DNA from: Lantana camara
Lineage: Eukaryota; Streptophyta; Magnoliopsida; Lamiales; Verbenaceae
Length of the DNA stretch: 64,000 bases
Direction: 5' to 3'
Assembly: GCA_037501455.1 (NCBI GenBank)
Contig: CM074855.1
Coordinates: 32,459,001-32,523,000, forward strand
Part shown: in pieces, positions 1 to 12,041 of the stretch
How the letters are laid out: each line of letters begins with the position of its first letter
Numbering within the stretch: the stretch's first letter is position 1
Position numbers and translations under genes: made by a program
The notes under the pieces: model-generated
Database searches by the model: none
Told to the model about the DNA's origin: nothing
Seen by the model: the letters and a program-made list of their open reading frames with translations, nothing else

Positions 1-793
1 ACCTGAATCCAAGAAAACCCTATTTTCTTGATGTCTTGATCTAACCACCTTGCGCAAGGATTTTAGGATGGAACATGAATGACTTGTGTAATAAGAGACC
101 ATCTTGCCTACAACAAGTGTAGGTCCTTTATTGATTCCAACAATTCTCATATGCCACTTGTGCATTCCCAACATAGGCCGTGGTTCAGGTATCTATATGG
201 CGATACCCTTTTGAGCCTATATCAAATATTACAGAGTTAGCTCATATGAGACAATGTGAAATCTTAAGTCTAAGGATTAATTCCTCACGTCATTGACATG
301 TGAGATATTTCCTAATCTGGAAGTTTCTGGAAACTTCCTTTCCCATTCAGGAATCTTCTCACGTGGGGCACTCTCAGTGAACTTGTTCTTAAGACAAGCA
401 CCCTTGTGTATTGTGTACACATCAACTTATGCACTTTACACCCCATGAAATATGATGATCCTTCTTAAGGACACAACTACACAAGCAAGTCTCAACAGAG
501 GCAAAGTCGACACTCCCACAGTCTGTCGGCCTCATTGACTTGGAGAAGTTTCTAATCCTCACCTATGGAGTTAAGAACTTGTTTCATGTGTCATTCCCAT
601 AATGACAAAGTTCTTAACGGTCTCATCAGATTAGGGGAGTTCTAGACATGCATACATTATGGAAACACACAAAACATATATTGGCACATAAGAAGTGTTT
701 GCCTGTGATTACAATCATTCATATATTAAAAGATTGTCTGTGATATAGGGAAATCCCAAAGCATAACAGCTTTCTAGGGCACTATTCCCAATA
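1..793 (-). repeat. 3' LTR of the copia element, partial
   Basis: This stretch matches about 7666-8460 nearly base for base, with scattered substitutions and short indels. On the plus strand it ends in CCCAATA where the 5' LTR has CCCAACA, so the terminal TGTTGG has mutated in this copy. The rest of the LTR lies outside the window. Confidence 0.92.
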
Positions 794-807
794 ATCTCCC
801 ACTTGCC
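794..807 (-). other. Polypurine tract of the copia element
   Basis: On the minus strand this reads GGCAAGTGGGAGAT directly before the LTR. This is the usual copia polypurine tract, where plus-strand DNA synthesis is primed. Confidence 0.85.
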
Positions 808-1850
808 CATAAAAGCCTTTCAGGCCCATTCTAGGTCCCTTCTTCCCAAGATGTACCTTTAGAGCCTTATTGACTTTGGGCATTTCCAAAGTGGATCTGT
901 TATATTCTCTACTGATGTGAATATTTTTAATTTGCACATCATTAAGGAAACATGATTTCCTTATTCAAGTGATCCATAATCAAGCGTCTGGTCCCTTGGT
1001 GAGGCCTCAGATATCTTATTCGAGCAACCACCTATTTCATCATACCATATGATAATGGTGTTGTTTCATGCTAGGAACTTCATCTACCCATTAGATGGAG
1101 TTTCTTACCCAAACACTTAACTTAGCGGTATTTAACACGGCTAAGTATTCAACCTTAATAGTCGAATCTTCAGTGCCTCTCGGTTGGAACTCTTTTCCAA
1201 AGTACTATTCTGCCTACTAGGCAAAAGGCGTGTCCTCTTATAGATCAATAATTATCTATACTTTGATGCAATGATTATATCAAACAATCCTTTAATGACA
1301 AGATCTTGCGAAACTCTTAAATTATATTCTCGTTTCTTCTAAAGTACTCAGAGGGTAATTTTATAGCAATCTAGTGACCTTCTCTAAGGTTATATTTAGA
1401 ATAGGCCCATCATGCTATGCGATAAACCATATCTTATCGAGTACATAACTTTGCATGCATTATGCACCCTTTTCCCGAAAAGGGTTTTGGAAATTCTAAC
1501 TTTCTAATAGTTATTTTAAGACACATCCTCTTCAAAAGAGATGTTCCATTGTCCATCGGAAATTCTGTAGGAATCTTCCATACTAAACCATTTAGTACAC
1601 TGTCTATGTACATTGACTATGATAATCCAATTATTCTCTTAAATCTATCTCCATAGATATTTGTGTTAAGAATGTAGGATCTATCACAAAGATCTTTCAT
1701 CTCAAAATGGTTCCTAACCATGCTTTGGTGACTTTAATGTCATCCTTCGCATTCCCAATGAGAAGGATGTCATCTTTGTAAAGTACCAAAAGTTGGACTT
1801 TTAGTCTCTAACACTTTCTTGTACACGCTATGCTAGAATTTTAAGTCAAA
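808..1850 (-). pseudogene. copia pol remnant: RT (3' half) and RNase H
   Basis: The minus strand encodes the reverse-transcriptase catalytic box as LVLYKDDILLIGN (TAC AAA GAT GAC at 1769-1780), the copia YVDD box with Val changed to Lys. Further on, at about 1090-1180, a stretch resembles the RNase H motif around 'EY-A---AAKEA-WLR'. At 840-960 a stretch ending ..HLGKKGPRMGL resembles the copia C-terminal tail. The frame is broken by several stops and shifts. It lies immediately upstream of the polypurine tract, as expected for the end of a copia pol. The RT 5' part presumably continues to about 2450 but I could not anchor motifs there. Confidence 0.8.
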
Positions 1851-2639
1851 CAACTTTGACTATTTCACTAATTCGAATACTCTAATTCCTAGAAGCCTGA
1901 TCCAATTTTGACCATTTGGAGTCTGCAAACCTTTTTCTTACTCCCACTAAATGTGAAATCCATGGATGTTACATGTTAATGTCCTTATCAATCTCATATT
2001 GATAAGCCAAGCTTGATCTTATCAAGTCGTTCAACTAAGGTCCAAACTTAGTTTGATTGTATGAAATCCATTTCAGAGTTCATAGTTTGTTTTCACTGTC
2101 CAGATTCCAAATCTGACAGTGCCTCCTCATGGGTAAATGGATCAATATCCAGTTAAGAAGATTTCAGGGTGAAAACCATATTATCTTATAGGCTATCTGG
2201 GAATGCGTTTTGAACACATCAAGGGAGGAGAGTTCACTTGTGTACTATCTCTTAAGATTGGCCAAGTCTTATTAGAATGGTTCGTTTCTTCCTATTTGTG
2301 GCGTGGGTTTTGTTCTCAAACCTTTTGAAGTCTTTGGGCTTACCTTTCTTCTCTCTTAGGAATGATTCCTCAAGAAAGGTATATTCTATAAACAAACAAC
2401 ATTTGTTCAAAAGAATCACAGAAGCAATATCCTATATTGTTGGTATAGACTTGAACCATTTTCTCCTTCAATTAAGAAGACTCAAGAGAGATACATTCGT
2501 TTGAACAAACAACATTTGTTCTAAAGATTTGCAAAAGTAACAATATATATTGTTCATATATAAACCTGAACTTGTTTCACGTTTATCTCCCACTGTCTTC
2601 TTCTCTTAAGAAGACTCCCACTGCCCTCTTCATATAAGA

Positions 2640-2960
2640 AGACAATCCCAAAATTCTAAGATAAGAATTATTAGGAAATTTTGAATGCCACAATTCATAG
2701 TGCATTTAAGGGACTGATTTGGAATTTACAAGATTCAAAATCCTAACTGCGTTTTTCTTAAGCCTAAGTTCAGAATGAAAGGTAAGTCAGTAAGTCTTAA
2801 CAAGGAATGAACCATATCCTTTAGGGTTATGTTCCTACATTCAAAAATACTAAGCTATTCTTGAATGAGTTCACTGAAGGATAATCTTACTATCTCTAAG
2901 ATGACTAAGGAATTTATTCACTGAGATATCTTATATCTCAATCCGATCGAGCCACTTATA
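2640..2960 (-). pseudogene. copia integrase C-terminal remnant
   Basis: On the minus strand around 2760-2850 the translation contains a TLKDMVHSLLRLTDLP-like stretch. It matches the conserved copia integrase segment 'NRTLL-MVRSMM---LP', followed by decayed equivalents of the 'LNRVPSK-V-KTPYEMW' and 'LRIWGC' blocks down to about 2650. Several stops and frame changes interrupt it. Position between the gag remnant (higher coordinates) and RT (lower) fits the copia gene order. The catalytic D,D,E residues were not located. Confidence 0.65.
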
Positions 2961-3439
2961 TCTTATGACTACCAAGGTTCCTAACCTTTCTTATTTTGAA
3001 ATTCTAATAATTTCACAAAAGTTTCAGATTTGTACTTCAGTAAGTACGCACATTCATAATGATTAAACTAGTGATTTTGACTAGTTCTTACATTAAATAA
3101 TCCAAAATTATTAGTGTGGATCGAGATCCATATGAACTTTGGAGCGTGTTTCTCGTTTCACAAAAATGAGGTTTCGGGAACGTTTCTCTCTAAATAGGAT
3201 TCTAAGGAAGTTAAGTCTTTGGGTTCATTTTCGCAAAATGATCCTAAGATGATTAACTTGCTAATCTTATTTATAATATTCCATAGTTATTCGAAACTTT
3301 ATCATCTTACTTACTTATGTTATCTCGTTGTACATTCGAAATATCATGCTTTGAGTTTTGCACAATAGTTTGTGCAAAATTAACTCAAGACTAGTGAATT
3401 CCGATCCTATCGGAATTACCACAATGAGAGACACACGGA

Positions 3440-3900
3440 GTATCCTTATACTCTTTGCAGTTCTTTCCCAATGCCCTAGTTTGCCACTATTGAAGCTAAA
3501 GTCTGATCCTTCTTTTAGGCTTTCCCTTCTCTCTCCCCTCCATCGTGTTTTAAAGGTTTCTTCTTCTTTGGCCTAGATGTCTTTACCTTATTAGGTTTAG
3601 AAGAAGAACTAATCATCATTACCTTTTATTCCTTCATAAGGATGCTTTCTTAAGTTATCAACTATGCTACAATAGCGTTATCTAAGATTGAGCAAAGAGG
3701 TTTAAGATGATGATAGAAGCAATTCAAGCAATCAGTGAACTAAAAACTTGTTTCTTAGTGTACTTCATGGCTGTAAGGTCCTCCTCAGTGAGGAATTTCA
3801 GCCCCACGTTACACGTGTATTCCTTCATACCAATATGGAACAATTCCTTTGATGTGTCATGTTTTGTAACACCTTCGTAAGATAGTACAATTGCTCTTAA
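3440..3900 (-). pseudogene. copia gag remnant with eroded zinc knuckle
   Basis: At about 3456-3499 the minus strand encodes F-S-F-N-S-G-K-L-G-H-W-E-R-T-A-K. This lines up with the gag zinc knuckle CxxCGKxGHWxRxC but has lost its cysteines. It is preceded by a lysine-rich stretch (about 3510-3600) typical of copia gag before the knuckle, and further upstream (to about 3830) by an acidic/helical stretch. No full open frame remains. The start of gag was not found. Confidence 0.65.
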
Positions 3901-4366
3901 GTGTTCCTATGATGTGTTATACTTTGTAACACATTTATGAGGGATTACAATTGCTCTTAAGTTTTTGGAGAATTCCCTCTCACTTTTTAATTGCTTCTCT
4001 TAAGTCTAGGCGAATTTTCACGATAGGTTAAAAATTCGCCTTTTAGAGAATAATTTTCTCCTATAGAATCTAAAATGGATTTTAAGATTCGAAGCCAATC
4101 AGAATGGTTAGGACTTAGTCGGCACATTTGACTCAAGGATTGACACTAATGGGTCGCATTTCAACTTGTAGACAATCACAGAACTACAACCTAAATGCTA
4201 AGCAGAGAAAATGCGAGCCTATTGAATAATAACGTAACACATAGGACTAGGTCTTTTATCGTATGTGGCTCCCACTGTTTTTAGAAGGTCAATAAATCCC
4301 AAATGACCTTAGAAGAAACTTATTTTCTCAGTAGGTACTAGGATCCCAAACACTCTTAATCTCGGA

Positions 4367-4689
4367 CCCACGACTCGTGAGACATCCAAAGGTCTAAGAA
4401 TCTTTAGGTAGGTACGAAATTGCCAATTCCATCTCCATGGAATTCCTAGTAATGTTTTTGCATCACTGATCTTTCAATCATGGACCCACGACTCGTGAGA
4501 CATCTACATCTACTTTAGTGTTGAGCAGAACCCATCAATCATAAGATCTCAATTAAACTTAGTTCGGAACGACCCATGACTCGTGAGACATCGCCCATTC
4601 TAAAATGATCAATAAATATCAATCACCTAAGGTAATCAATCAAGAAACTTTAATAGGCTGCACTAATTACCCCACGACTCATGAGACAG
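4367..4689. repeat. Four spaced copies of a palindromic 19-mer in the copia leader
   Basis: CCCACGACTCGTGAGACAT occurs at 4367-4385 and 4485-4503, with one-base variants at 4573-4591 (CATGAC) and 4671-4689 (CTCATGAG). Spacing is 118, 88 and 98 bp. The core CACGA-C-TCGTG is a perfect inverted repeat with one central base. The copies lie between the primer-binding site and gag, in the untranslated leader of the element. Confidence 0.85.
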
Positions 4690-5789
4690 TAATTAGCTTA
4701 CCCATTAACTCTTAAATCCTATTGATGGAATGCTAGGAATTTTATTACCGTAAAAGAATACCTATTTATTTGAAAGTTGCTCAATATTTTAATTAGGGTC
4801 CGGTCTAGACCTCACCATCATGTACAGTTATCTAATTTTAATTATCTTGTTTAATGCAGTTTCACATAAAATGCATCACAAAAGCAATTAGCAGATAACA
4901 TGTCCTAGCATGAGATAAATTATGTGATGATCATGGGTATCCTAATCTTATATGTGATTATGGGAGCCACTCCATAATCACTAGTTCTAACATTCATGCC
5001 ACATAAGACAGTTCATATCATATAGGGGTACAAAATTTAATGGAAAACCCTATCTATTACATTAATAGAAACCCTCCTAAACATTTTGAGGGGTCTTCTC
5101 TTATGGCCACCGTTCTTCAAGTGTTCCTTGTGGATCTTTCTTGCTCCTTGGGTGCTTGTCTCCAAAGTGAAAAGAAAAAATTCTCACTTCCTAAGTTCTA
5201 CTATCTTAACATAAAGTAATATGACTCAATCTTCATATTGACCATAGACAAATACACGGGGCATACCCCGGCCCAAAAACAATAATAAGGAAAGCCACAT
5301 AATAAACACATAACAATACGCACATAAGTAGAGCTCCAACCCCAATTGAAATAATGCAACTATGAGGCTCCGACCCCAATTGAAATCATCTATGTGTAGA
5401 ATTTAAAACACACATAAGACTAACCCATGATGACCTAAACTAGCATGCTCCCGCTTGAATTTAAATTTACCAATTAAATTTAAAATTCCCTTGACTTCAA
5501 GTTACAACTAACTTAAGTAATTTGAATATGGTTCACTATTCAAGAATTTATTCAAAACACGAATTCGGATCATGACAAAGCTCAATTAATTTCGAAAAAT
5601 TAAATTTTTGTCAAAATATCATTCAAAGTGATATTATTAATTTTTCTCGAAAAATTAGAACTTGACTTTAATTCAGAAAAATCCCGAATTTTATAATTAT
5701 TTCAAATAAATAATTTTAAAATTAAAATCAAATTTAAAAAATAAAATCAGATTTTACAAAACAGGATTTTATGAAATTTGGAAAACACG

Positions 5790-6035
5790 AAATGAGCAAG
5801 CTGTGCTCGCATACACAGCCCGCAAGGGTCCCGACAGCAACATCAGCAATTCCCGCACGGCTGCACGACGACCTGCGCGCTGCCCGCGGGCGTCGCTGGG
5901 TGTGGGCGGTAGACGGAACAAGGCAGCAACAGCGCCTAGGCGTGTCCGGGCGTCTGCTTGCGAGGTTGCGGTGGAGCGGGACGGCGTACGTTTGTGCACA
6001 ATCCCGCGCGCTTTCGCATGCGGGTGAACCCTTTC
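5790..6035. other. GC-rich island in the copia leader
   Basis: About 245 bp of GC- and CpG-rich sequence sits in otherwise very AT-rich leader DNA, 260-500 bp downstream (element orientation) of the primer-binding site. It is open in several frames on both strands because GC-rich DNA lacks stop codons, but no frame looks like a known protein. It may be a structured leader segment or captured DNA. Confidence 0.6.
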
Positions 6036-6294
6036 TGTTTCGTTCTTGTTTCGCAATTTCAGCAAATTCAAGCAATCCAATTTCGAATTAAAGCAGTTCT
6101 AAATAAATCAGATCTAAACAACTTAGAACCAGATTTATTCGGGAAACAATTTTCGCAAAATTTTCAAGAAACAGTATTGATCCGACAGATTCGTTTTTAA
6201 ATAAAAACCAAGAATACATAGCCAATATCCAAATTCAAGAATTTTCATCAAAATTCATAAAGCAGTAAAGATATAATACGAACGTTGCAAGGTG

Positions 6295-6306
6295 GCTCTG
6301 ATACCA
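6295..6306 (-). other. Primer-binding site, initiator-Met tRNA
   Basis: The minus strand reads TGGTATCAGAGC, a perfect complement of the 3' end of plant initiator-Met tRNA. It is 2 bases from the LTR end, the standard position for first-strand priming. Confidence 0.95.
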
Positions 6307-6308
6307 CT

Positions 6309-8460
6309 TGTTGGAAAACAGTAGAGTTAACAGAGCAGAAGTTTAAAATTTTCCACAAAGTAGATCTAAAAGACTTGCAATGTTCGTATTGTAATGTTGG
6401 GGATCATAAGAAACTATCAGCAATTGAAGCTTTCTTGAAATATTTTGAGCCGTCCTCAAACGTTCTTCAAGCGGCATGAATCCCCGTTTCTTGATCGACT
6501 CTTTCTTCGAGATTCCAAAGTAGAAATTCTCTAGAGTATTAATCCACACCAACCTAGATTCAAATCATGTTAGTGATTATGCTAGTATTATAACATGTGT
6601 ATTAAAGAAACAGAAACGAGAAAAGAGAGTAAGAGAATTATCCCCAAAATTCCATGAAGGTTGGACATGATCTCAACATCACGTGTAAGGCCTAATTTTT
6701 GAACCCCATAGTCCTTTTATAGGCTAGGGTTCGAAACCCTAGTGTGTTGTAGGAGATGATCTCTTACTTTGGCTTTTCCCCTATTCTTTCTTTCTCTCCA
6801 ATTAAGAGACATCTTATCTAAAATAAGATATCTATTCTTCTAGAAAAAGAGCTCCTAACTAATTTGGGAATATTTAATTATTCTAGCAATAATTAAATAT
6901 CTTATCCTAATATTTATTCTAATCAAATTATAATTAATACTTTAGAATAATAGAATAGAATATATTTATTTATTTCTTTATTCTAATCAAATTAGAACAA
7001 CTAAATAAATAAATACTTAGGATTAATTCTCCAATTAATTCTCTAAAGGACTTTAGAATTAATTCACCATTCAATTCTAACGGGCTAAAATTAATTCTCC
7101 AATTAATTTCATTTGGCTATATAATTAATTCTCCAATTAATTATATTAGGGATATATAATTAATTCTCTAATTAATTATATCTTGGCTTTATAATTAATT
7201 CACTAATTAATTATATTAGGGCTTGATAATTAATTCTCTAATTAATTAACACATGATCCAATTTCTCAAATGGATCACACGTCCCAAACAATGCTCTCGA
7301 CTCCCATACATGTTCTTTACAATGTGGCCTCGTTCCGATCAATTATTTGATCTTTCCATAATACCCTTTGAACCAGGTATTTGTGTGTGACCCTCTAGGT
7401 TCAATTGCAGCTAGCAATGAGCCTAATTGATTAATATACTTTATTAATTAATTACCCTATAGATCACACGACCATAGTCTAGCAACAGGTGTGTGACCCC
7501 TACCCACATTGTGAATGTATATTCGAAAGAACCTTTCAGTCAATGACATCATGTGAGATACGATCGTCCTACCATCCTGAGTTTCGATTAAGATCTAGGG
7601 CATGAGAATATGGAGAGCCCCACTAATCTTAATCTTAAAACAAAGTTCCCTTGATATTCCATTTGATCTCAATCCAAGAAAACCCCATTTTCTTGATGTC
7701 TTGATCTAACCACCTTGCGCAAGGATTTTAGGATGGAACATGAATGACTTGTGTAATAAGAAATCATCTTGCCTACAACAAGTGTAGGTCCTTTATTGAT
7801 TCCAACAATTCTCATATGCCACTTGTGCAATCCCAAAATAGGTCATGGTTCAGGTGTCTATATGGCAACACCCTTTTGAGCCTATATCAAAGATTACAGA
7901 GTTAGCTCATATGAGACAATGCGGAATCTTAAGTCTAAGGATTAATTCCTCATGTCATTGACATGTGAGATATTTCCTAATCTGGAAGTTTTTGGAAACT
8001 TCCTTTCCCATTCAGGAATCTTCTCACGCGGGACACTCTCAATGAACTTGTTCTTACGACAAGCACCCTTGTGTATTGTGTAAGCATCAACTTATGCACT
8101 TTACACTCCATGAAATAGGATGATCCTTCTTAAGGACACAACTACACAAGCAATTCTCAACAGAGGCAAAGTTGACACTCCCACTGTCTGTCGGCCTCAT
8201 TGACTTGGAGAAGTTTCTAATCCTCGCTATGGAGTTAAGAACTTGTTTCATGTGTCATTCCCATAATGACAAAGTTCTTAACGGTCTCATCGGATTAGGG
8301 GAGTTCTAGACATGCACACGTTATGGAAAAACAAAAACATGTATTGGCACATAAGAAGTGTTTGCCTATGATTACAATCATTCGTATATTATTCAAAGAT
8401 TGTCTGTGATATAGGGAAAGTCCCAAAGCATAATTGCTTTCTAGGGCACTATTCCCAACA
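6309..8460 (-). repeat. 5' LTR of the copia element (2152 bp)
   Basis: The LTR is bounded by TGTTGG (6309) and CCCAACA (8460), giving TGTTGG...CCAACA termini in element orientation, apart from one base. Its right 793 bases match the partial 3' LTR at 1-793. The LTR is long for copia and contains an AT-rich tandem repeat at about 7081-7250. The base after 8460 starts unrelated sequence. Confidence 0.93.
7081..7250. repeat. AT-rich tandem repeat, about 34-bp unit, five copies
   Basis: Units of about 34 bp built around TTAATTCTCCAATTAATT are repeated about five times with variation, separated by GGGCTTT/GGGATAT-type spacers. Each unit is itself nearly palindromic (AATTAATT...). Less regular copies extend left to about 7020. 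Confidence 0.8.
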
Positions 8461-8819
8461 ATGGCCAACCTTGTGTTTTATAAATTATTGCATCAAAAAC
8501 CTTAAGTTGACTATTTGCGTTATAGGCGTTGCAAATACGACTGAATATGTATTTTTCTATGTGAATTACCATTTTTACCCTCCTTTATTGATTTTTAAAC
8601 ATAAATGTGGGTTTATCTTTTCATTTAGTCCTAAATTTTCATAATTCTCTTCAGGGTAAATTTTTTTGCAATCCGAACTATGGTCAATTTTACAATTTGC
8701 CATCCGAATTAAAGTTTATTGCAAACTACCATCTCAAGTTTGTGTTTTTTACAAACAACCATCTTAGTTCATTTATTAATGGTTTGAACTCCCTAAAAAC
8801 CAAACACATGAATTGCACA
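8461..8819. other. AT-rich spacer without recognisable gene
   Basis: This stretch lies between the copia 5' LTR and the Tekay-like solo LTR. No coding signal was seen. It contains phrases such as 'gcaatccgaactatggtc', which look like dispersed repeat sequence, but I could not assign a family. Confidence 0.5.
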
Positions 8820-8824
8820 TGACT

Positions 8825-11800
8825 TGTGACACCCCATCTCTTCGATGAACCAGGTACGAGGTCACGAGAGAGTTTAATTATGTAATTATATTCTTTTAAT
8901 TTGATTTATATGCTAATCTTTGACTAAGTGACCTTTATGCCTTAAGTGTTCTTATTTAACGTTTTATTTCTCGTACTTAACTTCTTTCATTTAATTTTAA
9001 TTCTGAACTTTGTGACTACATGATCTACTTGAATTATATAATTTATGAACTTGTTTACATGTTTATTTTACTCCTTTAGACTTGTTTGTTCGGGTTTTAG
9101 ACCCTCTTGTTGTGCTAACGGGACTTGAGGGCCTAACAAGCTTTTAGCGCGCCTTGGGTTCCGGATCGTGTAACTCGAGCTCGGGAATTTAGATTCGAAT
9201 TCCGGAAGAGGTTTCGGACTCGTAACGAAGAATGAAAGCCATAAAACCCAACTTTGTATTTTTCTAAGCCCGTTTAAACCTTTAAATTTTCTTCCGAACC
9301 GAACAACTCAACCGGTGTGCACTAACCCGCCCGTTTAAGCCATACCCGACCCGTTTAAGCCCTCTACTTGACCCATTTTTGGACTCATTTCCTATCAGCT
9401 AACCCTTATCTCTCCCTCCCTCATTCATCTCGCTCCACACACCCCAAAGAGAAGAAAGAAGCCACGAAAGAAAGAAAGGGAAAGAGAAGAGGAAGAATAC
9501 CCAAGTCTTGTACCCTTTGAGCTCAATCTCCATAACTTCCTTCTACAAGCTTCAAGATAAGAATGGATTCTTATTCTCCACTTCTTTGTGCTTATTTTCA
9601 TCCCATTATATCTTGCATTTGATTGAGATTTCTTGAGTTATGAAGAACATGATGAATAGTAAGGGTTTTGTAGAATTCTTGATTCATATGCATCTCTTCT
9701 TGTTACTACTTGGATTAAAGCTTGTTATGTGACAACTTGAACTTCCTTTACACTTGTATGAACTTGTATTTGTTGATGCTTGAGTGTGTGAAGAAATGCC
9801 ATGGAAGGTCTTGAGCTTTGAATGTATGAACTTAGAGTGTTTGCTTCCTTTCTTTGCTCCTTACTTGTGCTTAGTTTGGGACTTGATTTGGTTCTGTTTT
9901 ATGCATCATTTTGGAGTATATTTACACCCATTTCATGCCTATATATGTTGTATATGTGTTGGCTTTGTTTTTGTGAGTTTTCAGGGGTGAACAGTACCAT
10001 TTTCGCGAAGAAGACGAAGTCTGGGCCGACTAACGGCCGTTATGAGCGTAAGGTATGGTCATACCTAACGGCTATTACCTCACCCTCGTGCCTCCTGTAC
10101 CCACTAACGGCCGTTAGTGGCTTTGTCAAGGAAGGGGACTAATGGCCGTTAGTCCCCCACAGGTTTGGATTTGCTTGTTTTGTTCGTTCGGTTGCCCGTT
10201 TTGCTCGTTTCCCTCCCCGTACTTGATCTTTGTGTGTTATGTACTTCCTTTTGTGTATGAATTGATATGTCTTGACTTGTTATTGTTTGATTTTGATATG
10301 TTTCATGTGTGAGCAATGTGTTATTATGTGTATATGTTCGATTTGGCAAGACTTCGATATTTGTATACGAATGTGAACTTGAATGATCGACGTGGTACCT
10401 TTTATTGTCTCTTTTGCATCACTTGCATCCATTTGCATTTGCCGAGCATCTAAGTGGTTCATGATTGAGTTTAAGTCACGCGTTTGTGTTTGTTTGTCTC
10501 AGAGTTTGGTTCGGGAGGTCTCGGTTCAGCCATTTAGCTTCTTCTTGGTCGTCAACGCTCATCTGTGAGCTCTTTTGGTAAAAGGTGAGGTTTTAGGTTT
10601 TTTTCTTTTAGTTAATGCGACCTACAACCCTATATGCTCATTTTCAATCCTGCATGCGAATATACTATTATATTTAGTTATACGGTATGTTTATGACTTT
10701 GTCAAACGGTTACGGGTTTCGAAAACTATATGTATAAGCATATGTAAGCTTGAAATGTTTTGCAACGAGGCTATGCTCCAAACTGTGTATTGTCATGATT
10801 GGCTTCAAATTTGGATGACACGGAGAGGTACGTCCATAGCATATGCTAAGTTGCAAGGTAAGGTATGCTCTGATAAGGTACGCATGTTTTGTTATGATAA
10901 GCTATGTTAGGGCGAGTTATGATATGATTCGATATGTAATGGTATGTTATGTAATGTAATGGTAATGTTGGGCCCCGGAGCATGCGAGCCAGGACACCCG
11001 GTACGGCAGCAGGCCGTCGGGTTAAGCCTGGGTGTAGTCTCCACTATGATAGGATCAACCCGAAACCCGCCAAGAGGTTTGGTTGGGGGATGGAGTCCTC
11101 GGGCGTGAGTGTCGCGAAACTCACGACCTGCAATTAATGTAATGTAATGGATGGTTTAGGGTAGCGCAACCCTTCCATCACCGGGGTAAGGAGGTTGGTA
11201 TGTATATTATGATGTTTTATGTTTTGGTATGATACGGTATGCGGAGCCCAGGATGGGGAGTTTGCTATTCGTACTCGCCAAGTTCTAGTGTGATATGTTG
11301 ATTATGAAACGGGATAGGAGTCTTTTCTTATGATATGATTTAAACATGTTGAGTTTGTCATGTTTTGATAAGTATATGAGTTTTGACATTAAGCTTTGAA
11401 TCTTACAAATCCGTTTGAAGCTATGAATCAATACGAGTTTTTCCAAGCTATGAATATATTTAAATTTGAGTCCTTTTTGAAAATGGTTCTAGTGTGCAAA
11501 ACCCTACTCCCGGTTTATATTCTTTGTTTAGTACGTGCTTTGCTTCATATTTATATGTGTGTGGATGTGCGTTAGCCCCCTCACTCAGTCGGTGGACTGA
11601 CCCTCTCTTTTCAACTTTTAGTTTTGCAGGTGTTGGTTCTTGCTAGGCGGAGTTGTGAGTCGGTCGGGTTTCTAGTCTTCTAGATCGAGTTGCATTCCAC
11701 TTGCATATGTTCGTATTTTGTATAAGCTGGAATAAGTTTTGTATATGATATTCGAATTATGTAAATGTTAGTTTTGGATATGTTGTATTATATGATTATT

Positions 11801-12041
11801 CGGGACAGGTTTCTAGCGATAGTTGGACCCGTTGTTCGTTGATTATGTTTTGTATTCCTTATGCATACTTTCACTATGTTCTACGTTTTGCACGCTCTGT
11901 TTTGTTTTAGCTCCGCCTGGCTTAGTGTGTGTGTAGGTCTCCGTTCGCTTAGTTTTGGGCTCATGTATGGATTTTCCATTTCATATGTGGGTTCGAGACT
12001 AGGTGTGGGAGATGTGGTGGCTCGCCGCTTCGGGCGCTACA
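8825..12041 (+). mobile_element. Solo LTR of a Tekay-like Ty3/gypsy element (3217 bp)
   Basis: The sequence starts TGTGACACCCC and ends GCTACA, and is flanked by a perfect 5-bp duplication TGACT (8820-8824 and 12042-12046). It shares blocks in the same order with the Tekay-A LTRs at 17781 and 24644: 'gagggcctaac', 'tttagcgcgcctt', 'gattcgaattcc', and the late 'gccccctcac' block. There is no primer-binding site or gag after it. It is therefore a solo LTR left by LTR-LTR recombination. Assignment to Tekay/Del chromoviruses rests on LTR length and termini. Confidence 0.88.
10030..10157. repeat. Cluster of perfect and near-perfect palindromes in the solo LTR
   Basis: Within 130 bp lie CTAACGGCCGTTA (10030-10042), AGGTATGGTCATACCT (10051-10066), the perfect 20-bp palindrome CCACTAACGGCCGTTAGTGG (10101-10120), and a 24-bp palindrome at 10134-10157 with outer arms GGGGACTAA/TTAGTCCCC and one mismatched pair near the centre. 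All but the second are centred on GGCC. Confidence 0.9.

Larger units (their letters stand above)
1..8460 (-). mobile_element. Decayed Ty1/copia LTR retrotransposon, minus strand, cut by the window edge
   Basis: The element reads right to left: 5' LTR (6309-8460), Met-tRNA primer-binding site (6295-6306), long leader, gag, integrase, RT and RNase H remnants, polypurine tract (794-807), then the 3' LTR, which runs off the window at base 1. The LTR start in element orientation is TGTTGGGAATAGTGCCC. The order gag-INT-RT-RH is the copia order, not the gypsy order. All reading frames are broken by stops and indels, so this is an old, inactive copy. The lineage within copia was not determined. The left target-site duplication is outside the window. 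Confidence 0.9.

Noticed and set aside
5734..6091. Five overlapping open frames on both strands
   Set aside because: They all lie in the GC-rich island, where stop codons are rare; none resembles a known protein and they cannot all be real.
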